DNA of 64,000 nucleotides from positions 30,328 to 94,327 of the forward strand of contig CACOYM010000010.1 of NCBI GenBank assembly GCA_902631395.1, written 5' to 3'. Positions within the stretch are counted from its first letter, which is position 1, and every line of letters starts with the position of its first letter. The DNA is from Halieaceae bacterium. Lineage in GTDB: Bacteria; Pseudomonadota; Gammaproteobacteria; Pseudomonadales; Halieaceae. Positions 37,169 through 46,596 of the stretch are shown here, in pieces. The position numbers and the translations under genes were made by a program. The notes under the pieces were generated by a model that worked only from the letters and a program-made list of their open reading frames with translations, did not search any database and had not been told where the DNA came from.

Positions 37169-38206
37169 TCAACCTTTTGCCGGATTTTCTGGGTCGGGCA
37201 ACTGCCTTGCTCCGACACCCTGGAGCTGCTCCCGGAACAACTGAAGCTGTTGTGACCCGGTGGTACGTTGCACTGTCCACTTCACATGTGTGCTTGTCTT
37301 AGCGCTCGGCTTCACTGTGATGCCCCACAAACCTTTGATCCGATTGGGTATCTGGGAGTACCGCATATCCACAATCAAGCTGTCATCAGCATCGTCTAAT
37401 GCCAACCAGTCATCAGAGAACCAACGAAATTGCTCAATATCGTTAGCCTGCTGAGAACTCGAATCGAGTGTGGGGAAATCTTCTTTTAGGTTCAATTTGG
37501 CTGCTGATTCGCCGGGAAAATACGTTGGTGTGATACCTGCCCGCACCGCATCGACGTAATAGCGATCCTGATATTCGTAGATCACTTTCCATACCAAAAG
37601 ATTGGCAAAACCTGGTTTGACTTCGAGCCGCAAAGGCTCATGCCCTCGGCTGGCCACAATGTGTTGTGCTGCACCCAGTGCACGTTGGTGCTGCACGATG
37701 CCAAAACCGAGATAGGTGAGTGCCCAACAGATACCATAGACCGCCAATCTTGTTTTGTGTTGGACGGCAGAAAGAATCACCAAAGCAAGTAGCGGTAGCG
37801 TGAATAGAGGATCGATTACCGAGACGTTATGCCAGGCAAAGCGCTCATTTGTGAAAGGCCACATTAGCTGCGTGCCATACGTAGTGCAGGCATCCAGCAA
37901 GCCATGACTGCCATAACCCATAGCGGACAAAAACCAGACCGTTCTGAAACGTAGGCTTTTTCTTACCAGTGGATGGAATACCATTGCACAAATGAGAGAC
38001 CCTATTGGTATAAACAATAGTGAGTGTGTAAATTGTCGATGGTATTCCAACGCCAGCAACGGATCCTCTTCGGATCGAATCAACACATCGAGGTCTGGCG
38101 CCATACCCGCTAGTGCACCGATCCAGAATGCATGTCGTAAGTGTTTGGCGACGCTACCAGATTGCGCGCTGGCGGCACCGATGGCTGCTTGACTGAGTGG
38201 ATCCAT
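37169..38206 (-). CDS. YdjM/DUF457-like inner-membrane metal-dependent hydrolase
   Basis: A 345-residue protein with an N-terminal membrane domain carrying conserved polar residues: MDPLSQAAIGAA, then GMAPDLDVLIRSEEDPLLALEYHRQFTHSLLF split over about 30 residues, and GYGSHGLLDACTTYGTQL. These HD-rich motifs define the membrane-bound metal-dependent hydrolase family that includes YdjM. Four or five helices are followed by a soluble C-terminal domain of about 150 residues. Physiological substrate is unknown. Confidence 0.85.
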   Translation of the reverse strand: MDPLSQAAIGAASAQSGSVAKHLRHAFWIGALAGMAPDLDVLIRSEEDPLLALEYHRQFTHSLLFIPIGSLICAMVFHPLVRKSLRFRTVWFLSAMGYGSHGLLDACTTYGTQLMWPFTNERFAWHNVSVIDPLFTLPLLALVILSAVQHKTRLAVYGICWALTYLGFGIVQHQRALGAAQHIVASRGHEPLRLEVKPGFANLLVWKVIYEYQDRYYVDAVRAGITPTYFPGESAAKLNLKEDFPTLDSSSQQANDIEQFRWFSDDWLALDDADDSLIVDMRYSQIPNRIKGLWGITVKPSAKTSTHVKWTVQRTTGSQQLQLFREQLQGVGARQLPDPENPAKG

Positions 38207-38494
38207 GTCTGTCCTGACGCTGGCTAGTGGATTGTGTTCGCCGGCGGTGTCTCAGTTGGCGCAGTCAGTCGCGCACGGCACCGGCATGAGCGTGCGCACC
38301 TTACCAAAACCAGCGGCACTCAAACACAAGTTCTTGTGCCTAGACGCCATGCTCGTGGGGGCCCAATATTTCGAGACAGAAAATAAAGGAACTTGGATCA
38401 AACTCGAGTGAATCTGAATCCGATACCCCAGGTTAGTATGAGGTCGCAGGTCGACATCCTTAGACCGGTCAACATGATTTGATGAGAGGTAATA

Positions 38495-39070
38495 ATGAGA
38501 CTCAAAGCGCCCCGTATCTTACCTTTGCAAGAGTCCCAGATCGCGCCCGAGTTACTTGCGCTGATGGGCTCACGATTCAAGGCCATCCCCGTGTTAAATA
38601 TTTTCCGAACGCTGGCGCAAGCCCCAAAAGCGTTCAAACGATTCATGGTTTGGGGGGGCTACATACTGTCAGAGGCCAACAGCTTAAATGCTCGCGATCG
38701 AGAAATGGTGATATTGCGCACCGGCTTTAATTGGAAATCCGGCTACGAGTGGGCGCAGCATGTTCGCATCGGTCTAGACTGTGGATTAACCCAAGTTGAG
38801 ATAGATCGAATAAAACTTGGGCCCCACGCGGCGGAGTGGAGTGACGCAGATCGGGCGCTTCTGACTGCGACGGACGAGCTAACCCAAGATGCTTTTATTT
38901 CCGATGCGACCTGGACCGCGCTCGGGACGTGTTCCGAAAAACAGAAGATGGACTTGGTGATGACGGTCGCACAGTACACGCAGGTATCGATGATGTTGAA
39001 CTCGTTTGGCGTTCAGTTGGATAGTGATTTAACACTAGACCCAGACTTGTGTAAGCCGCATTCAGCGTAA
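38495..39070 (+). CDS. Carboxymuconolactone decarboxylase-like (AhpD-fold) protein
   Basis: A 191-residue helical protein with the CMD family pattern: RFKAIPVLNIFRTLAQAPKA, LNARDREMVILRTGFNWKSGYEW, HVRIGLDCGLTQVEIDRIK and the late MVTVAQYTQVSMMLNSFG-like helix. The CxxC thiol pair of AhpD is absent (YEWAQH is found there), so thiol peroxidase activity is unlikely. Catalytic role unknown. The ATG is preceded by GAGAGG. It lies alone between a divergent membrane hydrolase and a convergent arsC-like gene. Confidence 0.87.
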   Translation: MRLKAPRILPLQESQIAPELLALMGSRFKAIPVLNIFRTLAQAPKAFKRFMVWGGYILSEANSLNARDREMVILRTGFNWKSGYEWAQHVRIGLDCGLTQVEIDRIKLGPHAAEWSDADRALLTATDELTQDAFISDATWTALGTCSEKQKMDLVMTVAQYTQVSMMLNSFGVQLDSDLTLDPDLCKPHSA

Positions 39071-39109
39071 ATGATAAGATGATGATTAAGGCTAATGGAG
39101 TGGAGTTGA

Positions 39110-39457
39110 TCAGGTGATCAGACCCAGCACATTCTCAGGCGGTCGTCCCAGTACCGCTGCGGTGCTTAGAATGACGATTGGGCGCTCTATTAGAATCGGG
39201 TGCTCAGCCATCGCCTCGATTACAGCTTGATCGCTATCCTGCTGGCTTAGCCCCAGCCCTTTAAAGACTTTCTCACCTCTGCGTAATAGTTCCCAAGGGG
39301 CGATACCCAGTTTGGCTAAAACGTCGGCCAGTTCGTCTATTGAAGGTGCATCCTCTAGATAGAGACGTACAGTCGGCGTAACGCCATTTTTCTCCAATAG
39401 TATAAGTGTCTGCCTGGACTTTGAGCAGCGCGGGTTGTGCCAGATGGTAGTTGCCAT
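39110..39457 (-). CDS. arsC: ArsC-family arsenate reductase (glutaredoxin-coupled type)
   Basis: A 115-residue thioredoxin-fold protein. It has IWHNPRCSKSRQTL with the catalytic Cys in CSKSR, then LYLEDAPSIDELADVLAKLG, and the arginine-containing IERPIVI followed by GRPPENVLGLI. These match ArsC, which reduces arsenate with glutathione and glutaredoxin. No arsenite pump or ArsR is near, so a general ArsC/Spx-type role is also possible. It is divergent from the alpha/beta hydrolase gene. Confidence 0.88.
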   Translation of the reverse strand: MATTIWHNPRCSKSRQTLILLEKNGVTPTVRLYLEDAPSIDELADVLAKLGIAPWELLRRGEKVFKGLGLSQQDSDQAVIEAMAEHPILIERPIVILSTAAVLGRPPENVLGLIT

Positions 39458-39480
39458 ATCAGGCCTCCAAAATTGAAAGT

Positions 39481-40425
39481 ATGGCTTGCTTCGCGGACAC
39501 TTACGAGCGGAGTGAGTTCAGGGCGGGGGTAGCGTTGTCGGCTTTGGTAGAAACTCTCCATTTTGAGCAGGGTCCTCTCCGTTTTTCTGCGCAGGCGATG
39601 GGGTCGGGACCGATAGTTTTGTGTCTGCATGGATTCCCCGATAACGCTGGCTCCTTCAGTTATCAACTCCCCGCGTTCGCAAATGCGGGCTATCGCGCCA
39701 TATCCTTGACGCTCCGTGGCTATGAGCCCAGTTCGATTCCTGTGGACGGTGACTTTTCAATGGAAGCGGTGGCAGGTGATGTAGTGACGTTAATCGGGGC
39801 GTTTGACGCAGGCCCTGTGCATCTCATAGGTCATGATTGGGGCGCCGCGGTTGCTTACAACGCCGCCGCTGCCGCGCCCGAGCGCTTTAGAAGCTTGACC
39901 ACCATAGCGGTGCCCCATGCTGGTCGTTTCGCGCGCGATGGTCTGAAGATTTTTAAGCAGCTACGAATGTCCTGGTACATGGCCTTTTTTAATATTCTCT
40001 GGGTCTCTGACTGGGCGATTCGCCGCCGGGACTATGCGTTCATTCGCAATCTCTGGCGGGACTGGTCTCCTGGATGGAGCCCTGAACCCCGTGTTTTAGA
40101 GAGTGTGGTCGACACGCTATCCAAACCAGGCGTGTGTGCTGCCGCGCTTGGATATTACCGTACCGCGTTGCCCCTTCAGGCGCTGCTGGTGAGCAAGAGG
40201 GAGGCATATTTTAAAGTCCCGGTGCCCACGCTTGCGCTGTCAGGCGAAAGAGACGGATGCATTGCCAGCGATGTTTTTGAACAATTGACGGTACCGGAAG
40301 ATTTTCCTGCAGGGGTCGCTTTCCGTCGCATCCCTAATGCCGGGCACTTTGCTCATCAGGAGCGCCCTGATTTTGTGAATGCGCTGATTCTCGATTGGTT
40401 GCGCGCGCATCACGGCGGAGCATGA
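39481..40425 (+). CDS. Alpha/beta hydrolase (epoxide hydrolase-like)
   Basis: A cytosolic hydrolase of about 314 residues. The oxyanion-hole HGFPDN, the nucleophile elbow GHDWGAAVA with an Asp nucleophile, and the C-terminal His in NAGHFAHQERPD match soluble epoxide hydrolases and haloalkane-dehalogenase relatives. An acid is probably in LSGERDG. ATG 39481 is preferred because an upstream TTG at 39451 would overlap the divergent arsC start. Substrate unknown. Confidence 0.87.
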   Translation: MACFADTYERSEFRAGVALSALVETLHFEQGPLRFSAQAMGSGPIVLCLHGFPDNAGSFSYQLPAFANAGYRAISLTLRGYEPSSIPVDGDFSMEAVAGDVVTLIGAFDAGPVHLIGHDWGAAVAYNAAAAAPERFRSLTTIAVPHAGRFARDGLKIFKQLRMSWYMAFFNILWVSDWAIRRRDYAFIRNLWRDWSPGWSPEPRVLESVVDTLSKPGVCAAALGYYRTALPLQALLVSKREAYFKVPVPTLALSGERDGCIASDVFEQLTVPEDFPAGVAFRRIPNAGHFAHQERPDFVNALILDWLRAHHGGA

Positions 40426-40656
40426 GCCTTTGTGGCAGCATGGGCGCAGAACATCTGCCACCGATGTTGAGCCTGGTCGCGGCAGGGTGAAATATCCCTG
40501 GAGACCCAGCACTATAACGCTCGAGTGAGTTCCTGCTCTGCGCTTTGAGGCTTTGAAGCAGATGATTCTAGATGGATATCACGATAGCTCAAAAATAACG
40601 TCTGTTCTGACGTAAACTAATCATTATCCCATCACTCAACTGACCGATATCCCGCG

Positions 40657-42132
40657 ATGCGCTCCGCACTCAACGAGACGTCCCCCGAAAATATCGCCCT
40701 CATGGATGGCGACGTGCATTTCACTTATGGAGAATTAGCGCGACGGATCGATCGCATGGCGGGCGGTTTGTTGGCCGGTTCCCGTGATCTGTACGAAAAG
40801 CGCGTGGCGTTTCTCGTTCCAGCTAGTGTTGACTACGTCATCGCACTGCACGGTGTTTGGCGAGCTGGTGGGATTGCAATCCCACTAAACGTAGCATCAA
40901 CCGAACCCGAATGGGAGCATTGCCTGACGAGTGCGGGTGTGACCCAACTACTTACGACCGAGGCTACCCGAGGAAGTATTCAACGTTTATGTGATCGCCT
41001 CTCAATACCTCTCGCACTGGTGCATGAAGTCGCCACAGATCCGCCCGCGGCATTGCCAGATCTGGCTCCTGAGCGCGGGGCGATGATCGTGTTCACCAGT
41101 GGCACCACCAGTAAACCAAAGGGCGTCGTAACAACCCACAGTAACATCGCCGCGCAAATCAACACATTGATTGATGCTTGGGCGTGGCAGTCAGACGACG
41201 TGATTCCTTTGTTTCTGCCTTTGCATCATGTACACGGCATCATAAATGTTCTGAGTTGTGCCCTATGGGCCGGCGCCACGGTGCATATGATGCCCAAGCT
41301 GGACCTAGGCAGGCTCTGTGACCAGGTGGCCAATAATGTGTTCACTGTATTTATGGCGGTCCCGACGATTTTCGTAAAGCTCATCGATTATTTAGAGGCG
41401 CTTGAAGATGAGCGGTCAGAGCTTATTTGTGAGGGTTTTTCCAACATGCGGCTCAACGTATCGGGGTCTGCGGCCTGCCCAATCGAGGTGTTTGAGGGCT
41501 GGCGTCGACTAACCGGCCAGGTGCTTCTCGAGCGTTACGGTATGACCGAGATCGGTATGGCACTGTCTAACCCCTATGTAGGTGAGCGGCGCCCCGGCTA
41601 CGTAGGACAGCCACTGCCCGATGTATCAGTGCAGTTGATTGACGAGGCGGGCGCTCTCGTCACCGAAGAAGAAATGCCCGGCGAGATTCGCATCAAGAGT
41701 CCTACGGTATTTCGAGAGTATTGGGGCGATGCTGAGGCGACCACATCAAGTTTTAAGGATGGCTGGTTCTGCACGGGTGATATCGCGGTTTTCGAGGATG
41801 GTTACTATCGAATCATGGGGCGATCCTCTGTCGATATCATTAAGTCGGGGGGGTATAAGCTTTCAGCGTTGGAGATTGAAAACAAATTGCTCGCACACCC
41901 TGATGTTGCCGAAGTGGCGGTAGTGGGGGTGGCCGACCGTACCTGGGGTGAGGCCGTAGCAGCGGTGGTGGTACTAAAGGGCAATGCTGGCATGACTGTG
42001 GCATCGCTCAAGGCCTGGTGCGATGGAGAGTTGTCTCCCTACAAAATACCGAAGCAACTCAAAGTGGTTGATGAGCTTCCCCGAAACGCGATGGGGAAAG
42101 TGACGAAGCCCTCGCTCAAAACGCTGTTCTAG
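40657..42132 (+). CDS. Acyl-CoA synthetase, malonyl-CoA synthetase-like (MatB/ACSF3 type)
   Basis: A 491-residue AMP-forming ligase. It has the P-loop IVFTSGTTSKPKGVVTTHSN, the family markers LPLHHVHGIINVLSCALWAG, LNVSGSAACPIEVFEGW and LLERYGMTEIGMALSNP, then SVDIIKSGGYKLSALEIE and the catalytic C-terminal Lys in NAMGKVTKP. These stretches are characteristic of malonyl-CoA synthetases, so malonate plus CoA to malonyl-CoA is the best guess. Malonyl-CoA is the substrate of the reductase encoded at 54.9-58.6 kb. No clear ribosome site precedes ATG 40657. Confidence 0.82.
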   Translation: MRSALNETSPENIALMDGDVHFTYGELARRIDRMAGGLLAGSRDLYEKRVAFLVPASVDYVIALHGVWRAGGIAIPLNVASTEPEWEHCLTSAGVTQLLTTEATRGSIQRLCDRLSIPLALVHEVATDPPAALPDLAPERGAMIVFTSGTTSKPKGVVTTHSNIAAQINTLIDAWAWQSDDVIPLFLPLHHVHGIINVLSCALWAGATVHMMPKLDLGRLCDQVANNVFTVFMAVPTIFVKLIDYLEALEDERSELICEGFSNMRLNVSGSAACPIEVFEGWRRLTGQVLLERYGMTEIGMALSNPYVGERRPGYVGQPLPDVSVQLIDEAGALVTEEEMPGEIRIKSPTVFREYWGDAEATTSSFKDGWFCTGDIAVFEDGYYRIMGRSSVDIIKSGGYKLSALEIENKLLAHPDVAEVAVVGVADRTWGEAVAAVVVLKGNAGMTVASLKAWCDGELSPYKIPKQLKVVDELPRNAMGKVTKPSLKTLF

Positions 42133-42203
42133 TAAGCTCTTATTACTCGCGCTGCTCATCAAGCAGGGCCTGAGTAGGAGAGGACTTAGCCAATCCTACA
42201 AGC

Positions 42204-43640
42204 CTATTTCGCCGGAGGCCTTCCGCCTCTGGAAACTAAGTAATAAGTCAGTGTCGAGAGGAACAGGGCGGGGAAAACCTCATGTAGTCTTTGTGTGAAT
42301 TCAGTTGCAATCCATACGATCAAACTTAGGACGCCGACTGCCATTGAACACAGCACCGCCTTGGCGGAACCCTGATCCCAATACAAGCCGAATATGATCG
42401 CCGGGAAAAAGCACACCGCGTAAAGGCTGCCAGAGAAGATGGTGATCTCGACGATATCACCAGGCGGGTTAAGCGCCAGTAGCGCTGCCAGCACCGAAAA
42501 GCCAATGACTGAGGCGCGTGTCCAAAATAGTTCTCTTGAAGGACCTCCTAATGGCGCGACGATATTTTTAGAGAGTGTTGACGCGGCGACTAGCAGCACG
42601 CTGTCCATTGAAGACATCGCGGCCGCCAAAATCGATACGATTAGAAAGTCCGTGGCCCATAGCGGAAATACGGAACTGTCATTGACCAACTTCGGCACGA
42701 TGAGGTCCGTATCGGCGACCTCTGATAGAATCAAGTGCGCATAGATGCCAACGGGAAACAGGCATGCCAGTACAACAGCTAGGCCTAACGTGGCGATCCA
42801 TTTACCTTGCCTGACGGCGGTGTCATCTTTTAGCGCATAAAACCGCGACAGCTGTCGGGGATCCGCCAGCAATTTGAGTGACCCTGATAGTGATACGCCG
42901 AGCAATACTGCAAAGGGAATGCCGCCATTTAACTCAAAGAGAAATGACTTGTTTGGCATTGCCTTTAGCTCGGTAATAGCCCCAACGCCACCCGCTGCGC
43001 GCGTCACGAAGAAAAAGATCACGAGGCTGCCCAGCAGCATTAATGCGCCCTGCAAGACGTCTGTTCGCACCACCGAAACGAAACCGCCCACAGAGGTATA
43101 AATCACCACGATGGCGAGTGTCAGCCCTACTCCCATTTCATAGGGGATATTTAAAAACATCTGGAACAGATGCCCCGCGCCTTTGAATATAGCGAGTAGA
43201 TACAGCAGACTGGCAAATACAATAACGAGCGCCGAGATTTGCAGCAACGGATGACGCGAAGCGGCGTTTGCGTCGACTATGTAACGGCCATCCAAAAAAT
43301 CCGGGATGGTCAGTGCATCCCACTCAGAAGCAAGACGTCGCAGCGGTGCGCCAATCCAGCGCCAGGACACCCAACTGAAGAGCACCAACAAGATTGCCAT
43401 CGTGAACCAGGCCACGCCATACTCGTAGGCCTTGCCGGCATGCCCAATGTAAGTGTTGGTCGAGGCAAATGTGGCGAAGAACGAAACGCCGATGACAACG
43501 CCGCTCATTTCGCGGTTGCCAACGTAATAGCCAGTCATGCCTCGGCTGGCTTGACTGCCAAGATAGGCGTTGTAGAGCAGCGCTGCGGTGTAACCGCTCA
43601 GAAGCCCAAGCGCCAGCCAGTGCTGCGCAATCCAATGCAC
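42204..43640 (-). CDS. Sodium:solute symporter family protein
   Basis: An inner-membrane transporter of about 478 residues with 13 predicted helices (SSS family). Markers are GYYVGNREMSGVVIGVSFFATFAS near the start (written across about 24 residues), YTSVGGFVSVVRTDVLQG and LAAAMSSMDSVLLVAAS. GTG 43640 with GGAGA upstream gives the typical length; an ATG at 43724 is the alternative. The substrate is unknown. It converges with the malonyl-CoA-synthetase-like gene, 71 bases apart, which makes uptake of a carboxylate thinkable. Confidence 0.85.
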   Translation of the reverse strand: MHWIAQHWLALGLLSGYTAALLYNAYLGSQASRGMTGYYVGNREMSGVVIGVSFFATFASTNTYIGHAGKAYEYGVAWFTMAILLVLFSWVSWRWIGAPLRRLASEWDALTIPDFLDGRYIVDANAASRHPLLQISALVIVFASLLYLLAIFKGAGHLFQMFLNIPYEMGVGLTLAIVVIYTSVGGFVSVVRTDVLQGALMLLGSLVIFFFVTRAAGGVGAITELKAMPNKSFLFELNGGIPFAVLLGVSLSGSLKLLADPRQLSRFYALKDDTAVRQGKWIATLGLAVVLACLFPVGIYAHLILSEVADTDLIVPKLVNDSSVFPLWATDFLIVSILAAAMSSMDSVLLVAASTLSKNIVAPLGGPSRELFWTRASVIGFSVLAALLALNPPGDIVEITIFSGSLYAVCFFPAIIFGLYWDQGSAKAVLCSMAVGVLSLIVWIATEFTQRLHEVFPALFLSTLTYYLVSRGGRPPAK

Positions 43641-44026
43641 TTGATTATTCTCTCCAATGCTGAAGCAGACGCCGCAGTATCTCAAATTGTAAGATAGCGG
43701 AAAGAATGCCTTCGGCACCGGCACGACTGCTGGCGAGGGATACCCATCGCTACCCTATCCAGACTCGCGACAAACTGGGCCTAACCCAAATCAGCTACCT
43801 TCAAATCTGGGCTGTCGCAAATCTCAACTCAACAGTTTGGTGTGTCGAACATCCAAAGCTTCCAAACTTCTGCGACCGGACATACCATGGTGGTTCGGTT
43901 TTTGCTGCGTAGAACAGCAAGTACCTCATGGTGAGTGCTGCACGACACAGAAGGCCACTCAGATATCTGATGTTTAATCATCACTCCATTGCCCAAAGAG
44001 GCTAAATAGAGGAACACGCGACTTTC
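43641..44026. other. Intergenic region, divergent promoters expected
   Basis: About 385 bases between the divergent symporter and O-antigen-ligase genes. I see no gene, RNA or repeat in it. It should contain both promoters. Confidence 0.5.
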
Positions 44027-45289
44027 GTGAGGCACTTGGCGACTGAGACATTGTTTTACCGAGCAGGAATTTTTGCTCTGGCTCTGCTTCCAATCGCGCA
44101 CCTCACCTCTTTGGGGGTCATGGAGAGCGCAGGGTTCCTTCTCCTCGCGGTGAGTATTGGACTATTTTTAATTGAGTGGCTTACCGACGGTTCTGCAGTC
44201 TTCGGCCGAGTGCGGTCAATCGTGGTGATACCAATAGTCGGATACGTCGCCATGACTGCAACTAGCGCAGCAGTGATGTTGGTGCACACCGAAGATCAAC
44301 TCTCGGCGCTGCGCGAGTTAAAGTGGGTATTGTATTTCTTTGCGTTCGCTTATTTTTTTGAGAAGTATTTCATCACTTCGTGGGAGCGCTATCTGCCAGT
44401 CTTTACTAGCATGGTTTTCTTGATGGGCGCCTTTAGCATTGCTCAGTTTTTTTATGGCCTAGAGTACCCTCGCTCCGAATCGGTGCTGGATCAATGGGGT
44501 GAGTACTTCAGGGTCACAGGGTTGTTTAACTTACCACAAAGCTTCGCGGGCAATTTGGGGATGGCTCTGTTCATGCTGCTAGGTGTCACGCTGGCGCAAA
44601 TTGATTCTCCAGCGCCTAGTGAAGTGCGCCCGGCGCGCTACCGCTGCGCGGCTGCTTCACTGCTGGGTGCTGTGGGCTTGATCCTCACTCTGACTCGGGC
44701 GGCGTGGGTGGCAGGCGCGGTGGTGGGTGTGTTGGCGTTGGGCCGTGCGAAAAAAGTGTGGGGGGTGACGCTACTCCTTGCGGTATTGGTCTTGGTAGCC
44801 CTTGGCAGTGGCTCACAGACAATCTTCGGTGATCGACTCTCAGGAGACATTGATCGTAGCGAGCGAAGCATCTTGCATCGTGAGGCCTTATGGGAAGTTA
44901 ACTGGGGAATTGTGAAAGATCATCCCTTGTTGGGAGTCGGGCCGTGGCAAAACCTTCAGGATTTACCGGCTTATCCGTCAGACATAACACACGCACACAA
45001 CAATGTGCTTCAGGTGCTGGCGAGTCAGGGTGTTGTTGCTGCCCTCTTTTATCTTAGCTTCTGTGCTTATTTTTTTTGGGCGGCTTATTCCCTATCTAGC
45101 TGCGATACTGCTCATCGTGTAGTGCGTGGATTGGCGTTAGGTAGTTTATACTCCCAAAGCTATTTCCACTTGCTCGGCTTGGTCGATAGCCCCTTCTTTG
45201 ATCAGGAAGTCAAAAACATGATTGTGTTTATTTGGGCGCTGACTTTTGCGTTACACCAACGCGAGCGGCGCGGTAGCCCGCTGAATTAG
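44027..45289 (+). CDS. O-antigen ligase/polymerase family membrane protein (Wzy_C)
   Basis: A 420-residue inner-membrane protein with about ten to twelve helices and one large periplasmic loop. The loop region has HREALWEVNWGIVKDHPLLG, GVGPWQ and THAHNNVLQVLASQG, the conserved Arg/His pattern of Wzy_C proteins such as WaaL ligases and O-antigen polymerases. It would transfer or polymerise undecaprenyl-linked glycans at the periplasmic face. It begins with GTG 44027 behind GAGGAA. No further polysaccharide genes are beside it. Confidence 0.87.
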   Translation: MRHLATETLFYRAGIFALALLPIAHLTSLGVMESAGFLLLAVSIGLFLIEWLTDGSAVFGRVRSIVVIPIVGYVAMTATSAAVMLVHTEDQLSALRELKWVLYFFAFAYFFEKYFITSWERYLPVFTSMVFLMGAFSIAQFFYGLEYPRSESVLDQWGEYFRVTGLFNLPQSFAGNLGMALFMLLGVTLAQIDSPAPSEVRPARYRCAAASLLGAVGLILTLTRAAWVAGAVVGVLALGRAKKVWGVTLLLAVLVLVALGSGSQTIFGDRLSGDIDRSERSILHREALWEVNWGIVKDHPLLGVGPWQNLQDLPAYPSDITHAHNNVLQVLASQGVVAALFYLSFCAYFFWAAYSLSSCDTAHRVVRGLALGSLYSQSYFHLLGLVDSPFFDQEVKNMIVFIWALTFALHQRERRGSPLN

Positions 45290-45517
45290 CGTAAGGATCA
45301 CCCTCCGCCTTACGGCCCCTGATTCAGCTGTCACAGCGGTTAAAATCAAAATGACCGACCTGTCGCGGCCACTTCAGATGTTGTTGGAGGCGGGCCCGGC
45401 GACTCTACATTCCATACTGTATGGATAGGCCTGGTTGGACTTGATGGGGTATCGAGGGTGTAAGGTAGTTGTTTAATGATTCAATTTTTCAGGTGCCCGA
45501 ACTATGCGGAGCCTTAA

Positions 45518-46096
45518 GTGAGAGTGAACCTTGGTTGCGGGAACAAGATTTTGCCCGGCTGGGTTAATTTAGATAAGCATAACATTTATGCAGTTGATCT
45601 TATCCATGACTTGGAAAAATTCCCTTACCCGTTCCCAGATAACAGTTGCCGCGAGATTTTGATGAATCATGTTTTGGAGCATTTGGGGTCAGATGTAAAC
45701 GTGTTTAACGGGGTCATACGGGAGCTGTACCGGATATCTGCACACAATGCGCGGCTGTACATAAACGTGCCGCACCCAAGGCACGACAACTTTCTTTCCG
45801 ATCCAACGCATGTTCGCCCAATCACTCCAGATTTGTTGCGATTGTATGATCAGTCTTTAAATAAAGAGTGGGAAAAGTCTAACGTCGCGAATACGCCACT
45901 TGGTCTAATCCTAGATGTGGATTTTACATTAGAAAGCACCCATTTTGTCTTAGAGGATGAATACCAAAATAAAGTTGAACAGGGTCTACTTCTAGACGAT
46001 GAAGTATGGGCATTGATCAGTGAAAGGAACAATATAGCTAGAGAAGTTCAAATCACTTTACGAGCCAAAAAGGTCCCTGTTATGGGAGGAAATTAA
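45518..46096 (+). CDS. SAM-dependent methyltransferase-like protein
   Basis: A 192-residue class I methyltransferase-like protein. VNLGCGNKILPGWVNLD is the SAM-binding motif I with the following acidic residue, and the DNSCREILMNHVLEHLG stretch is typical of small sugar- or lipid-linked methyltransferases. It starts with GTG 45518 behind GCGGAG. Base composition is visibly more AT-rich than in genes to the left, marking the beginning of the accessory region. Substrate unknown. Confidence 0.75.
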   Translation: MRVNLGCGNKILPGWVNLDKHNIYAVDLIHDLEKFPYPFPDNSCREILMNHVLEHLGSDVNVFNGVIRELYRISAHNARLYINVPHPRHDNFLSDPTHVRPITPDLLRLYDQSLNKEWEKSNVANTPLGLILDVDFTLESTHFVLEDEYQNKVEQGLLLDDEVWALISERNNIAREVQITLRAKKVPVMGGN

Positions 46097-46162
46097 ACTT
46101 ACTTTGAGCGTTGAAAGTAATGTTAATTGATAAATAGAGATCTCTTCGTTCAATCAGAATTT

Positions 46163-46298
46163 CCAGCACCTCCCCAACCCATCACTGTCCAATTAATTGG
46201 GCGCTGATCTAGAGAGTTATTGGTGATCAGCTGAGGTTTCTGCTGGTCAATAGAAAAAGCAGAGGCTAACTGTTGTTGTGATTGTGATGGTTACCGCC
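46163..46298 (+). repeat. Dispersed structured repeat, copy A
   Basis: Shares with copies B and C a left part (here CCCATCACTGTCCAA) and a right part (AGGCTAACTG, then ATTGTGATGGTTACCG). It contains long dyad symmetry, such as CCAGCA at 46163 with TGCTGG near 46240, ATCAC with GTGAT, and an inner 12-base palindrome CCAATTAATTGG. The remaining 300 bases up to the ferritin-like start hold no recognised gene, but one frame from ATG 46405 is open into that gene. Confidence 0.6.
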
Positions 46299-46596
46299 CA
46301 AATGCATTAAGTTACCGGTGATGGAAATACCGGCGCGCGTTCACGCTCCAGGCAGTTGGCGCCTAACGGTGTTTAGCTGATGATGCACAGACATATCTTT
46401 AGCCATGAAAAAAACACTTTGCAAGTCAAAAAAAAATCGAGAGAGAAGCCACTTACAGCGAAGCTCAAAGCCGCTATCACATCAATGTAAGAGGTGTGGG
46501 CGACTGAGTACGAAAAAGAAATGGCTTTGTAAACCTAAACGCTCTGATATTCGTAGTTCACCCCATATCCGCAAAGAAGAAGGCGAAACGGGGATT

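Noticed and set aside
38205..38411. 68-residue plus-strand frame divergent from the YdjM-like gene
   Set aside because: Overlaps the start of that gene by two bases and shows no conserved pattern or ribosome site.
45412..45424. Palindrome CCATACTGTATGG
   Set aside because: Short, does not fit the LexA or another known operator, and single.
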